Positions 22,859-34,449 of a stretch of 38,619 bases of DNA are shown piece by piece. Source of the DNA: Bacillota bacterium (GTDB taxonomy: Bacteria; Bacillota; Clostridia; Caldicoprobacterales; DTU083); NCBI GenBank assembly GCA_029549985.1, contig JAKPIB010000052.1, positions 1-38,619 of the forward strand. Direction: 5' to 3'. Each line of letters starts with the position of its first letter. The stretch's first letter is position 1. Under the pieces are notes generated by a model that worked only from the letters and a program-made list of their open reading frames with translations, was not told the DNA's origin and made no database searches. The position numbers and the translations under genes are program-made.

Positions 22859-25800
22859 ATGCTGTCAAAGCTGAGCATCAACAAGCCCTATACTGTAGTC
22901 GTGGTCATCATCATGGTGATGATCCTGGGCATCATCTCCTATACCAACATGAGCCTGGACCTTTTGCCCAGCATAAACCTTCCATATGCAGTGGTGATAA
23001 CGGCCTGTCCCGGTGCATCTCCCGAGGCAGTCGAGCTGACAGTGACCTCAGTGCTGGAGCAGGCCCTGGCTTCCACCAGCAATGTAAAGCAGCTAAAGTC
23101 CATATCCTCCGAGCACCTGTCCTATATCATCCTTGAGTTTGATACTGACACTAATATGGATTCGGCCATAGTCGAAATGCGTGAAAACCTTGACCTTGTG
23201 GCCGCTTACCTGCCGGAAGGCACAGGGACCCCGGTCATCATGAAGCTGAACCCGGATATGCTGCCCATCATGACTGCATCAGTCTCCCTGGAAGGCAAGA
23301 CCGATGCAGAAGCAGCAAGGTTCATAAATGATAAGATCATACCCGAGCTGAAAAGCATCGAGGGAGTAGCCTCGGTTTCTGCAACGGGCCTGATAGAAAA
23401 CTACATCAATGTCACCATCACGGAATCCAAAGTAAACAGCCTTAATAACAGGCTGAAGGGCCATTACCTGAAACGCGCCGAGGAAGAGATCAGAGTCGCC
23501 GCCAGGACGGAGATCATAAGGCAAATCGACGAGGGGATCGAAGCCCAGGTATCAAGGCTGGCTTCCTTGGGAATAAAGCGCTCAGCCGCAGAAGAGCTGT
23601 TGAGAGCCACCAGGCAGGACCTCTTGGACGGGGTCGAAGCCAGGGTAGACGAGATCGTGCAGTCCAGGCTTGAGGAAACAGAGATCCCGGATCTAGATAT
23701 AACTGCAGAAATGCTTGGTAAGATCCTGATGGCACAAAACCTGTCCCTGCCCGCAGGCTCGGCAGTTTCTGAGAATGGCTCAAGCCTTGTTGTCCGCGTG
23801 GGAGACGCTTTCAAAAACCTGGATGAACTTAGATCCATGGTAATTATGGATATTCCCGACTTTGGCAAGGTAAGACTCGAGGATATAGCTGAGATCATCG
23901 CCACCGACAATACTTCAAGAATATACTCACGGGTAAACGACCAATACGCTATCATGCTGTCCATACAGAAGCAGCCCGGCTATTCCACCACTGATGTGAC
24001 CAACAGGATCAGCCGCAAGGTCCTGGAGCTTTCCAGGACATATAAAGGCTTTGTCTTTGAGAGCCTTATGGATCAGGGCGACTATGTCAACATGATGATC
24101 GATACAGTGCTTGACAACCTACTCTATGGTTCCCTGCTGGCTATTGTCGTTTTGCTGGTATTCTTAAGGCGGATCAGGCCTACCTTCATAGTAGCTGCTT
24201 CAATACTGATCAGCGTTGTTACCACCTTTGTGCTGATGTATTTTTCCGGCATCACCCTGAACGTTATATCCATGGGTGGGCTAGCCCTTGGTATAGGTAT
24301 GCTGGTCGACAACTCGATAGTAGTAATAGAGAACATATATAAAATGATATCAGAGGGCAAGCCTGTAAAGGAGGCAGCTCTTTTGGGCGCAAAAGAGGTC
24401 GCTGGCCCGATCATATCATCAACGCTGACAACAGTTGTAGTGTTCCTCCCCATTGCTTTTGTCAGGGGGATCACCAGGCAGATATTCACCGATATGGCCC
24501 TTACCATAGCATTTTCGTTATCTGCAAGCCTTTTGACCTCCCTGACCCTGGTGCCTGCAGCATCTTCCTTTTCCCTTGGCAAGGAGCTGGCTGCAGGTAT
24601 GGATTTTTCCCGAAGGCTTGCTGCAGTATATAAAAGGCTGCTGAACAAGGCATTGACATGCAAATATGCTACTATTGCCCTGTGCGCAGTCCTGTTCGCT
24701 CTCAGTATTCTTGCGGCTCTTGATTTTGACAGGGTGTTATTCCCTGATATGGATACAGGCGCAATAGAGCTTAGGATCACGATGCCTGGCCATTACAGCC
24801 GCGCAGAAGCTTTTGCAGCGCTTGACGACTTTTACGGTGCCCTGTCTTCCAATGAGGAGATAAAAACCATAGGAATAATGTACACAGGAGATAGTTCAGA
24901 TGCTGCTCTTGGTATGATGAACCTTATAACCGGCAGCACTGCTACAGTCAACCTCCTGCTTGCGGATAAACGCCAAAGGACAGCTTCTGAAATAGCAGAT
25001 GAGATCAGGTCCCTTGCTGAAGGGTATGATTTTAAAGTGGACATCTCAGATATCAACCAGTACGTCAATATGCTAAGCGGCGGCGAAGTAGTAATCAATG
25101 TGTTTGGCATGGATACGGACGACCTGCGGCAGGCGGCCATGGATGTCACTGATATAATCAGCAGTATAGAAGGCACTGCTGATGTCGACAATGGTTTGGG
25201 CAAAACCAACCGTGAGCTGCGTATAACAGTAGATAAGGCTGCTGCAATGGCAGAAGGCGTGACCATATTCCAGGTTTTCAACGCAGTGAACAAGGCCCTG
25301 GCGGAGGTCACGGCCATTACAAAGCTAAAGGACGGAGATACCGTATACCAGATCACTATACACGATGCAAGGACACCCAGGATCACGGAAAGGTCCCTTT
25401 CAGACATCATAGCCGTGAGCGCAGACGGCAAAAACGTCAGGATCGGGGATATAGCCCGGATCGACAGAGCAGAAGGCTTTTCGTCCATCCACCGCAGTGA
25501 TCAGGAACGGTATGTCTCGGTCAGTGCATCCCTCAAACCCGGATACAGTATCGGAAAGGTCAGCAAAATCCTGGAGGACAGGCTCAATGCCCATGATTTC
25601 CCTGCAGGGATCCGTTGGGAGGCTGCCGGGGAGCAGGAAATGCTTAATGATACATACAAAGACTTATATGTCATCCTGGTCCTGGCAATAGTCTTTATAT
25701 ACCTCGTTATGGTAGCCCAGTTCCAGTCCCTGCTTTCGCCCTTTATTATATTGTTCACGATCCCCCTGGCCTTCACCGGTGGCTTCCTGGCCCTGTACCT

Positions 25801-26158
25801 GACCCGCTTGCCTCTCAGCATAGTGGCACTCATTGGGCTGGTGCTGCTTGTAGGCGTCGTCGTAAACAACGGCATCCTGTTTGTGGACTGTGCAAACCAG
25901 CTGATGGCGCAAGGCATGGGCAAAAAGGAGGCCTTGCTCCGAACAGCTGAAGTCAGGCTGAGGCCTATCCTGATGACCGCTCTTACGACCATATTTGCCC
26001 TGCTCACCATGGTATTTGACAGATCAAGAGGCAGTGAGATCCTCCGGCCGATGGCGGTCACGACCATAGGCGGCCTGGTCTATGCCACAGCGCTGACCTT
26101 GTTCCTGATACCTGCATTTTATATGGTCTTTGTAAAAGAAAACAGGAGCACTGACTAA
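22859..26158 (+). CDS. RND family efflux permease (1099 aa)
   Basis: Proton-driven exporter of the AcrB/HAE-RND superfamily, here a Gram-positive member. It has the two-repeat layout: first membrane helix at the N-terminus (VVVVIIMVMILGIISYTN), first porter region, then membrane bundle (LLYGSLLAIVVLLVFLRRIRPTF, with GLALGIGMLVDNSIVVIENIYKMI, the conserved GMLVDNSIVV region). The second repeat has LALYLTRLPLSIVALIGLVLLVGVVVNNGILFVDCANQL. A helical insertion of about 90 residues (about 195-285, rich in charged residues) interrupts the first porter region. No adaptor or outer-membrane partner gene is nearby, as expected without an outer membrane. Start ATG 22859 behind AAAGGAAAA. Transported substrate unknown. 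Confidence 0.95.
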   Translation: MLSKLSINKPYTVVVVIIMVMILGIISYTNMSLDLLPSINLPYAVVITACPGASPEAVELTVTSVLEQALASTSNVKQLKSISSEHLSYIILEFDTDTNMDSAIVEMRENLDLVAAYLPEGTGTPVIMKLNPDMLPIMTASVSLEGKTDAEAARFINDKIIPELKSIEGVASVSATGLIENYINVTITESKVNSLNNRLKGHYLKRAEEEIRVAARTEIIRQIDEGIEAQVSRLASLGIKRSAAEELLRATRQDLLDGVEARVDEIVQSRLEETEIPDLDITAEMLGKILMAQNLSLPAGSAVSENGSSLVVRVGDAFKNLDELRSMVIMDIPDFGKVRLEDIAEIIATDNTSRIYSRVNDQYAIMLSIQKQPGYSTTDVTNRISRKVLELSRTYKGFVFESLMDQGDYVNMMIDTVLDNLLYGSLLAIVVLLVFLRRIRPTFIVAASILISVVTTFVLMYFSGITLNVISMGGLALGIGMLVDNSIVVIENIYKMISEGKPVKEAALLGAKEVAGPIISSTLTTVVVFLPIAFVRGITRQIFTDMALTIAFSLSASLLTSLTLVPAASSFSLGKELAAGMDFSRRLAAVYKRLLNKALTCKYATIALCAVLFALSILAALDFDRVLFPDMDTGAIELRITMPGHYSRAEAFAALDDFYGALSSNEEIKTIGIMYTGDSSDAALGMMNLITGSTATVNLLLADKRQRTASEIADEIRSLAEGYDFKVDISDINQYVNMLSGGEVVINVFGMDTDDLRQAAMDVTDIISSIEGTADVDNGLGKTNRELRITVDKAAAMAEGVTIFQVFNAVNKALAEVTAITKLKDGDTVYQITIHDARTPRITERSLSDIIAVSADGKNVRIGDIARIDRAEGFSSIHRSDQERYVSVSASLKPGYSIGKVSKILEDRLNAHDFPAGIRWEAAGEQEMLNDTYKDLYVILVLAIVFIYLVMVAQFQSLLSPFIILFTIPLAFTGGFLALYLTRLPLSIVALIGLVLLVGVVVNNGILFVDCANQLMAQGMGKKEALLRTAEVRLRPILMTALTTIFALLTMVFDRSRGSEILRPMAVTTIGGLVYATALTLFLIPAFYMVFVKENRSTD

Positions 26159-26211
26159 AGAGCTTCTGGGCAAAACTACATCTTAAGGAAGCCAGTTCCG
26201 TACCCTGGGTG

Positions 26212-26251
26212 AAAAAAGAGCCCGCTTTTACCGGTCAAGGTGAAAGCGGGC
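26212..26251 (-). terminator. Terminator of the GGDEF/EAL gene, also facing the RND gene
   Basis: On the minus strand GCCCGCTTT pairs with AAAGCGGGC around TCACCTTGACCGGTA-type inner sequence, followed by TCTTTTTTC. It lies between the convergent RND and GGDEF/EAL genes. The plus direction lacks a T-run, so it is mainly a minus-strand terminator. Confidence 0.8.
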
Positions 26252-26269
26252 ATATTCATCTGATCAAAG

Positions 26270-28672
26270 CTATGATCCGATCGGCCTGTCAAAGGTATAG
26301 CCTGTCCTGATCAGGCTTTCAAACTCATCTGCTGCCATAGGCTTGCTGAACAGATAGCCCTGGAGCAAGTCACAGCCCTGGGAGGTCAGGATATCATACT
26401 GGTTGTATGTTTCAACGCCCTCTGCCACCACTTTCAGGTTGAGCCTGTGGGCCAGCAGAATAATAGCTTCAGTTATGGACCTTTCTTTATCGGTCTCTAT
26501 GTCGCGGATAAAGGATTTATCGATTTTCAGGGTATTGACCGGAAGATGCTTCAAATAGCTGAATGAAGAGTACCCTGTGCCAAAGTCGTCCAGTGAGACA
26601 CGGATCCCGATCTCCTTGAGCTGTTCAATGATATGGTGCAGCATATCCATATATTTCATAAACTCGCTCTCGGTTATCTCCAGCTCCAGAAACTCCGGAG
26701 GCAGGCCTGTCCTGGCAAGTATGCTCTGGATACTGTCAATGAAGCCCTTCCTTTGGACCTGCCGGACCGAGATGTTTACCGACACCTTGAAAGGCTCATA
26801 TCCCCTGTCCTGCCACTCCTTGTTCTGTCTGCAGGCTTCGGTCAGGACCCACTCCCCAAGTGACTCGATCAGTCCCGTTTCCTCTGCCAGTGGAATAAAC
26901 TCATTGGGAAGCACCTGCCCTTTGAATGGATGGTTCCATCTGACCAGGGCCTCAACACCAGCTATTTTGCCGGTTTTCGCAGAGATGATCGGCTGATAGC
27001 AAAGGTAAAACTCGTTTTGCTCAATTCCCTTCCTCAGGCTTTTGATCATGTCAAGCCTGGAGGTCACCTGTTCATTCATGGATTCCTCGTACAGGTGGTA
27101 CTTGCTCTTGCCTCTGCTCTTGCCCACATTCATTGCCAGATCAGCTTTCTGTAGCAAGGTTTCCGCGTCCGTACCATGATCGGGAAATATGGCGGCCCCC
27201 ATGCAGACCGTGACATAAAACTCCTGCTCCCTGATGCTGACCGCCGAGCTTAAGTGGTCATATACTGCCTTGACATAGGAATTCAGGTCGGATGACCCGG
27301 TTATGTCCTTTATAAGTACGATGAACTGGTCTCCGCCATGCCTGTACACGACATCCTTGCCCTTGCTGCAGATATCCTTGAGCAGGCCTGCTATTATATT
27401 GAGCATCAGATCGCCGGCAGAGTGCCCCATAGTATCATTGACGTCCTTGAAGTTGTCCACGTCTACGGAAAGGACCCCAAACTTCCTTTTAGACAATGAA
27501 TAATCCTTGGTCAGGGTCTCTATGTCCTGCATGAACTTTGCCCGGTTGGGCAGACCTGTCAGTGCATCATTGTAGGCCATGTACCTGGTCCGCTTGATAA
27601 GGGCTTCGATCGATGTCTGCATGGTGTCGATGCCCCTTGCCAGGGTGCCTATCTCGTCCTGGCTCTTCAAATATTCCTCCGGCAGCCTGGTTTCGAAATC
27701 TCCCGAAGCAATGGCATCCAGCCTTTCTACAGCTATAGAGATTGGCTCGGAAATCACGCTGGATAGGATATCGATTACAATGATGACAGCGATAAGGATA
27801 CTAAACAGCATCAAAGCGATTTTATAAAACAGCTGATTTGCCCGCCTGTAAAGGTCCGTTTCCAGAATGCTCATGCACAGGGCCCACCCGGGAGTGTTGG
27901 GGATCGGGTGATAGGCCGCTATTTTCTTTGTGCCGTCAGGCATAGTGTAACCTTCGATGCCGGACCGGCCGGCGATCATCTTGCGCCCTATCTCCTCAAG
28001 CCCGCCAAATCCCATCTCGGATGACCTTAGCACATTGAAATCCGGCTGGAAGCTGCTATCGGTATGGGTTATTATGTAGCCAGCCCCGTCTACGACCCAG
28101 CCATAGCCGCCTTCTCCTGTTTTTACTGTCTCGACTATGGCCGTCAACACATCAAGATTTATGGTGGCAGCGACTATTCCCCTTCTGTTTCCATCAGGGT
28201 CCTTGACAATATGAGCGATCACAAATATCAAGTTGCCTTTGGAGTTTGAAACAAGCTGGTTGGTGATCACCAGATCCTTGGCACCGCTCATCAGCTCTAC
28301 ATAATAATCCCTGTGGGAAATATTGCCGATACAGCCGTCGGCTGAATAATAATCGCCATTATCGTCAGCATAGAACAAGAGCTGGAAGTCCTCGGACAGC
28401 TCTCCCAATGACTGAAGCAGCCTTGTTATCTCATCTACCGACCCCTGCCTGAACTCAGGTAGTCTGGTCAGGCCTTCGATGCGGTCCGAATGATACTTAA
28501 TCCATTTGCCCATCTCGCCGGCACCAAACTCTACAGTCTGCATGCTCGTGTCCTTGATAACGGGAACCACTGTGCTCCTGACTATCGCCAACACAACAAG
28601 GCCTATCAATATCAGCAGAGTAATTGTCACCGTACCGAACCACAGAAGCATTTTACTTTTTATGGTCAGCAT
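26270..28672 (-). CDS. Membrane c-di-GMP phosphodiesterase, dCache-HAMP-GGDEF-EAL (800 aa)
   Basis: TM1 (about 8-30), a dCache-like extracytoplasmic sensor (about 35-280), TM2 (about 282-304), HAMP (about 305-360), GGDEF domain (about 365-530) and EAL domain (about 540-795). The GGDEF signature reads GGDQF (446-450), missing the catalytic Glu, so the cyclase is probably inactive or only binds GTP. The EAL domain looks intact: the EALVRWNHP motif (E574-A-L), DDFGTGYSSFSYL, KIDKSFIRDI and LKVVAEGVE are all present, so it likely hydrolyses c-di-GMP in response to an unknown extracellular ligand. Start ATG 28672 behind CGGAG. A Spo0A-box-like TGTCGAA lies about 60 nt upstream (minus strand). Confidence 0.93.
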   Translation of the reverse strand: MLTIKSKMLLWFGTVTITLLILIGLVVLAIVRSTVVPVIKDTSMQTVEFGAGEMGKWIKYHSDRIEGLTRLPEFRQGSVDEITRLLQSLGELSEDFQLLFYADDNGDYYSADGCIGNISHRDYYVELMSGAKDLVITNQLVSNSKGNLIFVIAHIVKDPDGNRRGIVAATINLDVLTAIVETVKTGEGGYGWVVDGAGYIITHTDSSFQPDFNVLRSSEMGFGGLEEIGRKMIAGRSGIEGYTMPDGTKKIAAYHPIPNTPGWALCMSILETDLYRRANQLFYKIALMLFSILIAVIIVIDILSSVISEPISIAVERLDAIASGDFETRLPEEYLKSQDEIGTLARGIDTMQTSIEALIKRTRYMAYNDALTGLPNRAKFMQDIETLTKDYSLSKRKFGVLSVDVDNFKDVNDTMGHSAGDLMLNIIAGLLKDICSKGKDVVYRHGGDQFIVLIKDITGSSDLNSYVKAVYDHLSSAVSIREQEFYVTVCMGAAIFPDHGTDAETLLQKADLAMNVGKSRGKSKYHLYEESMNEQVTSRLDMIKSLRKGIEQNEFYLCYQPIISAKTGKIAGVEALVRWNHPFKGQVLPNEFIPLAEETGLIESLGEWVLTEACRQNKEWQDRGYEPFKVSVNISVRQVQRKGFIDSIQSILARTGLPPEFLELEITESEFMKYMDMLHHIIEQLKEIGIRVSLDDFGTGYSSFSYLKHLPVNTLKIDKSFIRDIETDKERSITEAIILLAHRLNLKVVAEGVETYNQYDILTSQGCDLLQGYLFSKPMAADEFESLIRTGYTFDRPIGS

Positions 28673-28728
28673 TTTATTGCTCCGTTTCTAAAAGATATAA
28701 TATTGACCTTGGAGATGATTATCTATTA

Positions 28729-28735
28729 TTCGACA
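28729..28735 (-). promoter_or_regulatory. Spo0A-box-like site upstream of the GGDEF/EAL gene
   Basis: Minus strand TGTCGAA, the core Spo0A box (0A box), about 57 nt upstream of the start codon. A -10-like TATTAT sits about 29 nt further toward the gene, with no good -35, as is common at Spo0A-activated promoters. A single 7-mer could be chance. Confidence 0.4.
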
Positions 28736-28762
28736 AAATACTACGATTTCCTCTGCTAAAGC

Positions 28763-28795
28763 AAAAAAAAGCAGCCGGCATGTTTGCCGGCTGCC
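28763..28795 (-). terminator. Intrinsic terminator after gap
   Basis: On the minus strand GCAGCCGGCA pairs with TGCCGGCTGC around AACA, followed by TTTTTTTT. About 50 nt past the gap stop codon. Confidence 0.95.
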
Positions 28796-28845
28796 TGAAG
28801 CTTCATATATGATGCTTTGCTAACGCTTCTATTGCCAATCACTTA

Positions 28846-29922
<1,077 letters not shown>

Positions 29923-29955
29923 GTCAGAGTTCTGAATTTGTTAAAAAAATAACAG

Positions 29956-30411
29956 CTATTCACCATACAGCACGTTGTATAAAATATCCTTTTCCTCAAC
30001 GGTCAGGACCTTTGAGAGGTTCATCATTATGATCAGCCTGCCCCTGTCCCTGACGACTCCGGTCAGATACTCCTTGCCGATCTTGGTCATTTCAGGGAGC
30101 TCACCCAGGGTCTCTGTGGCTATGCGGTTTATGCCGACGATCTCATCTACCATAAATGCCACATAACCAATGCTCACATCGGATACGACCAGCCTGGCCT
30201 CCTCCGTATATGGGGCGGTGCCCAATTTGAACCGCTTTTTAAGGTCCAGCACAGGTACGATGTAACCACGGTAGTCGATCACACCTTCGATGAACTCCGG
30301 GTTGGACGGCACCGTTGTTGGCTCTTCTGGCATTATTATCTCCCTGATAGTATCGATTTCAGCGCCATACAGCTCATCTTCAAGCCTAAAGAGTAAAAAA
30401 TGCTTATTCAC
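29956..30411 (-). CDS. cheW: Chemotaxis coupling protein CheW
   Basis: CheW-domain protein (151 aa) that links chemoreceptors to the kinase CheA. Two SH3-like subdomains are visible: KHFLLFRLEDELYGAEIDTIREII (residues 3-26), VIDYRGYIVPVLDLKKRF (the conserved nRG-x-ivPv-DLr region), YVAFMVDEIVGINRI and VVRDRGRLIIMMNLSKVL. Translation starts at GTG 30411 behind GGGGGT. No other chemotaxis gene lies beside it, so it may serve a chemosensory array encoded elsewhere or a different signalling role. It stands alone between gap and prfB on the minus strand. Confidence 0.95.
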   Translation of the reverse strand: MNKHFLLFRLEDELYGAEIDTIREIIMPEEPTTVPSNPEFIEGVIDYRGYIVPVLDLKKRFKLGTAPYTEEARLVVSDVSIGYVAFMVDEIVGINRIATETLGELPEMTKIGKEYLTGVVRDRGRLIIMMNLSKVLTVEEKDILYNVLYGE

Positions 30412-30511
30412 ATAAACCCCCGCCTTTCGCCTTTTTTCCCCTTTATCTTATCCTGCCCCTTTGGATCATATCATATATTATCATATTTTATAAACAAAAC
30501 CAATATAAACC

Positions 30512-31610
30512 TTAGGACATGGTCAGATAGGAATGGATGAACATATCAAGGTCGCCGTCCATAACAGCCTGTACATTACCCGTCTCACAGTTGGTACGGT
30601 GATCCTTCACCATATTGTAGGGATGGAACACATAGGATCTGATCTGGCTCCCCCACTCGATTTTTTTCATCTCTCCCTTGAGGTCGGAGATCTTCTCCTG
30701 GGCTTCCCTTTCTTTCAGCTCAAGCAGCTTGGCCTTGAGCATTTTCATCGCCGTTTCCCGGTTTTGTATCTGTGATCTTTCATTCTGGCAGGTGACTACG
30801 ATCCCGGTTTCCAGGTGGGTTATCCTCACGGCGGATTCGGTCTTGTTTACGTGCTGGCCTCCGGCTCCGCTTGAACGGAACACATCCACCCTGATGTCTT
30901 CAGGCCTTATTTCGATCGTGATATCATCATCCAGCTCCGGCATGACGTCAACGGAAGCAAAGGAGGTATGCCTCCGGCCCGATGCATCAAAGGGCGATAT
31001 CCTGACCAGACGGTGGACCCCCTTTTCAGCCTTTAGATAGCCGTATGCATTTTCACCTATCACATGGAGGGTGACACTTTTTACTCCCGCCTCCTCTCCG
31101 GCCAGGAAGTCCAGGGTTTTTACCTCATAGCCCTTTTTCTCGCACCATCTGGTGTACATGCGTAAGAGCATCGATACCCAATCCATGGATTCGGTACCGC
31201 CTGCGCCTGCGTGCAGCGATATGATGGCATTATTGCTGTCATAGGGCCCTTTCAGCAGCGTTTCAAGCTGCATTGCCTCCAGGTCCTTTTCCAGCTTGTC
31301 GACCCAGCTCAGGACTTCATCCTTGACAGACAGATCCTGCATTTCCAGCCCAAGCTGGGCCAGCACCTCAGTATCCTCCAGCCTGGTTTTGAAGCCATTG
31401 TATTTGTTGACCTTGTTTTTCAGCGCTTTGAGCTCCTGGTTTATCTTCTGAGACTTCTCCAGATCGCTCCAAAACTCGGGTGCGTTCATTTGATCCTCAA
31501 GCTCTTCGATCCTTAACAGACAACCCGGGATGTCAAAGTGAATCACCCAGCTTTATAAACTCTTCTCTGACTGCTAGCAGCCTTTGCCTTGCCTGCTCCA
31601 GTTCCAGCAT
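30512..31610 (-). CDS. prfB: Peptide chain release factor 2, with programmed +1 frameshift
   Basis: Releases finished proteins at UGA and UAA. The gene begins at ATG 31610 (AAAGG upstream) with [25 protein letters not shown], then meets an in-frame TGA. The site CTT-TGA-C (31538-31532) is the classical RF2 autoregulatory +1 frameshift; after it the frame continues as [16 protein letters not shown]. The total is 365 aa, the normal RF2 size. The long ORF starting near 31546 on its own is an artefact of ignoring the shift. Key motifs: SPF in [12 protein letters not shown], which reads the stop codon, and GGQ in [18 protein letters not shown], which triggers hydrolysis. It follows secA by 30 nt on the same strand, a very common Firmicutes order. 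Confidence 0.96.
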
Positions 31611-31640
31611 ACTATCACTGCCTTTCTGTTGGTATTTTCT

Positions 31641-34328
31641 CTATTCGCCGGCTCCACAGCATTTCTTGTATTTTTTTCCGCTGCCGCAGGGACAGGGGTC
31701 GTTCCTGCCGACCTTGGCACCCTTGACCACAGGTTTTCGCTCCGGGGCCTCTCCGCCATGAGATGCTTCAGTGGGTTCAGCCACCCTTTCCCGCTTGGGC
31801 ATGTTCTGCTGCACCCTGATATGGTAAAGGAGCCTTACTACTTCCTCCTGTATGCTATGGATCATTTCCTCGAACATCTCATAGCCTTCAAACTTGTACT
31901 CAATGACCGGATCCCGCTGGCCGTAAGCTCTCAAGCCAATGCCCTGACGGAGCTGATCCATGGCATCGATATGGTCCATCCATTTCTCGTCCACAACCTT
32001 CAGGGTGATTATGCGCTCGACCTCACGCATGTTCTCTTCCCCGTTGAGCGCTTCCTGCTCCCTGTAGGCGGCCTCGGCATAGTCCAGCAAGCGCTCCTTG
32101 AGTTCATCAGTATCTATGGCAGAGATCTCGTCCTCGTTAAGGACAAAGGTGCCGGGCTTTATAAAGATCCGCTCCAGATAGTCTATAAGCCCCTTCAGGT
32201 CCCACTCAGAGCGGTGGATCTGGCTGCCGGCATATATTTCTATGGCTTTATCCACAAGGGTCGAAACCATGTCCATGATGCTGCTCCGCAAGTTTTCTCC
32301 CTCAAGCACCATGCGGCGCTGGGAGTAGATGACCTCGCGTTGCTTGTTCATGACATCGTCGTACTGCAGTACATGCTTACGTATATTGAAGTTGCGGCCT
32401 TCTACTCTTTTCTGGGCCTGCTCTATCTGCTTGGACAGGAGCCCGTATTCGATAGGCTGGTCCTCATCCAGGCCCATGGCTTCAACTATCGATTTGACCT
32501 TGTCGGACCCGAAAAGCCGCATCAGGTCATCCTCAAGGGATATATAGAACCTTGAGGAGCCCGGGTCTCCCTGACGGCCCGCGCGTCCTCTGAGCTGGTT
32601 GTCAATGCGCCGGCTTTCATGGCGTTCGGTGCCTATGATGTGGAGCCCGCCCAGCTTGACGACCTGTTCCCGCTCCCTGGAGGTAACCTCATCATACTTT
32701 TTATAAATCTCCTTGTATACCCTCCGGGCCTCCAGTATATCCGGATCATCGGTCTCCTCCAGGCTGGTGGCGGCATATAGCAGTTCGTCACTGAAGCCCA
32801 TGCCGCGCATTTCCTTTTTGGCAAGAAATTCCGGATTGCCGCCAAGGATGATGTCCGTACCGCGGCCGGCCATGTTGGTGGCTATGGTCACTGCATTGAG
32901 CCTGCCTGCCTGGGCTACGATCTCAGCTTCCTTTTCATGGTACTTTGCATTGAGCACCTCATGGGGCACGCCTCTTCTCTTGAGCATCTCGCTCAGGAGC
33001 TCGGATATCTCTATGGAGATCGTACCTACCAGGGTCGGCTGCCCCACTGCATAACGCTGGTATATTTCCTCGATGATGGCGCGGTATTTGGCCTTCTTCG
33101 TAACAAAGACGATATCATTGTAATCCTTGCGGATCATGGGCTTGTTGGTAGGTATAACGACTACGTCCAGCCCGTATATGGCCTTGAACTCATCCTCCTC
33201 GGTCTTGGCCGTACCTGTCATGCCCGATAGCTTTTTATACATCCTGAAATAGTTCTGGAATGTTATGGTGGCCAGGGTCTTGGACTCCCGCTGCACCTTG
33301 ACGTTCTCCTTGGCCTCTATAGCCTGATGCAGGCCGTCGCTGTACCGTCTGCCGAACATCAAGCGCCCGGTGAATTCATCGACGATGATGACCTGGTTGT
33401 CCTTGACCACATAGTCCCTGTCCCTGACCATCAATGCCCGGGCTTTCAAAGCCTGGTTGATATGATGGGCCAGCTCCGCATTCTCCGGATCTGCCAGGTT
33501 TTCCACCTTGAAATACTCCTCGGCCTTTGCCACGCCCTCTTCGGTGAGGTTTACCGTCCGCGCTTTCTCGTCCACCTCATAGTCCTGCCCTTGCTTCAAG
33601 CGCACTACGAAATGGTCAGCCCGGGTATACATTTCAGTAGATTTCTGGCCGACTCCGGAAATTATGAGGGGAGTCCTGGCCTCGTCTATGAGTATTGAGT
33701 CGACCTCGTCCACTATGGCGAAGTTGAGCTCCCGCTGCACCATCTCTTCCTTGTATATGACCATATTGTCCCGCAGGTAATCAAAGCCCAGCTCATTGTT
33801 GGTACCGTAGGTGATGTCAGCGCTGTATGCTTCCCGTCTCTCTGCGGTGCTGAGGCCGTGGACGATAAGCCCGACCCTAAGGCCCAGGAAGGAATATATC
33901 CGGCCCATCCACTCACTGTGGTAGCGGGCCAGGTAATCATTGACCGTGACTACATGCACGCCCTTGCCGGTCAGGGCATTCAAATATGCAGGCAGGGTAG
34001 CGACCAGGGTCTTGCCCTCGCCTGTCTTCATCTCCGCTATGCGCCCTTGATGCAGCACTATGCCGCCAAGAAGCTGAACAGGATAGTGGCGCTGCCCCAA
34101 TACCCTGACAGCTGCCTCCCGCACCACTGCAAAGGCTTCCGGAAGCAGGTCGTCCAGGGTCTCGCCCCTGCTCAGCCTTTCCTTGAACTCACCGGTCTTG
34201 GCCTTGAGCTGCGCATCCGTCAGCGCTTTCATCGAAGGCTCCAAAGCCTCGATCATTTCAACGGTTTTCATCAAGCGCTTCACTTCGCGCTCATTGCTGT
34301 CTCCAAACAGCTTCGTAATCAGGCTCAT
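31641..34328 (-). CDS. secA: Preprotein translocase ATPase SecA
   Basis: Motor ATPase that drives proteins through SecYEG. 895 aa, with intact NBD1 Walker A ([17 protein letters not shown] 103-107), [19 protein letters not shown] (Walker B and DEAD-like region), the preprotein crosslinking and helical domains, [15 protein letters not shown], and [20 protein letters not shown] in NBD2. The C-terminal zinc motif is [13 protein letters not shown] (SEC-C). Start ATG 34328 behind AGGAGAG. Co-transcribed with prfB downstream. Confidence 0.98.
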   Translation of the reverse strand: MSLITKLFGDSNEREVKRLMKTVEMIEALEPSMKALTDAQLKAKTGEFKERLSRGETLDDLLPEAFAVVREAAVRVLGQRHYPVQLLGGIVLHQGRIAEMKTGEGKTLVATLPAYLNALTGKGVHVVTVNDYLARYHSEWMGRIYSFLGLRVGLIVHGLSTAERREAYSADITYGTNNELGFDYLRDNMVIYKEEMVQRELNFAIVDEVDSILIDEARTPLIISGVGQKSTEMYTRADHFVVRLKQGQDYEVDEKARTVNLTEEGVAKAEEYFKVENLADPENAELAHHINQALKARALMVRDRDYVVKDNQVIIVDEFTGRLMFGRRYSDGLHQAIEAKENVKVQRESKTLATITFQNYFRMYKKLSGMTGTAKTEEDEFKAIYGLDVVVIPTNKPMIRKDYNDIVFVTKKAKYRAIIEEIYQRYAVGQPTLVGTISIEISELLSEMLKRRGVPHEVLNAKYHEKEAEIVAQAGRLNAVTIATNMAGRGTDIILGGNPEFLAKKEMRGMGFSDELLYAATSLEETDDPDILEARRVYKEIYKKYDEVTSREREQVVKLGGLHIIGTERHESRRIDNQLRGRAGRQGDPGSSRFYISLEDDLMRLFGSDKVKSIVEAMGLDEDQPIEYGLLSKQIEQAQKRVEGRNFNIRKHVLQYDDVMNKQREVIYSQRRMVLEGENLRSSIMDMVSTLVDKAIEIYAGSQIHRSEWDLKGLIDYLERIFIKPGTFVLNEDEISAIDTDELKERLLDYAEAAYREQEALNGEENMREVERIITLKVVDEKWMDHIDAMDQLRQGIGLRAYGQRDPVIEYKFEGYEMFEEMIHSIQEEVVRLLYHIRVQQNMPKRERVAEPTEASHGGEAPERKPVVKGAKVGRNDPCPCGSGKKYKKCCGAGE

Positions 34329-34359
34329 GCTACTTCTCTCCTATTTTACTGATCATTTT

Positions 34360-34388
34360 ATTCTAACATTATTGCCTGTCTATTACAA
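34360..34388 (-). promoter_or_regulatory. Promoter of secA-prfB
   Basis: Minus strand -35 TTGTAA (34388-34383), 17-bp spacer, -10 TAGAAT (34365-34360), about 32 nt upstream of the secA start codon. Confidence 0.6.
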
Positions 34389-34408
34389 GGACAGGTAAAC
34401 ACAGGCAC

Positions 34409-34441
34409 AAAAAAAAAAGGAGCCTTATGAGCTCCTTTTTC
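34409..34441 (-). terminator. Intrinsic terminator after hpf
   Basis: On the minus strand GGAGC pairs with GCTCC around TCATAAG, extended by A-T pairs, and followed by a run of about ten T. Just past the hpf stop codon. Confidence 0.85.
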
Positions 34442-34449
34442 TATATCGG

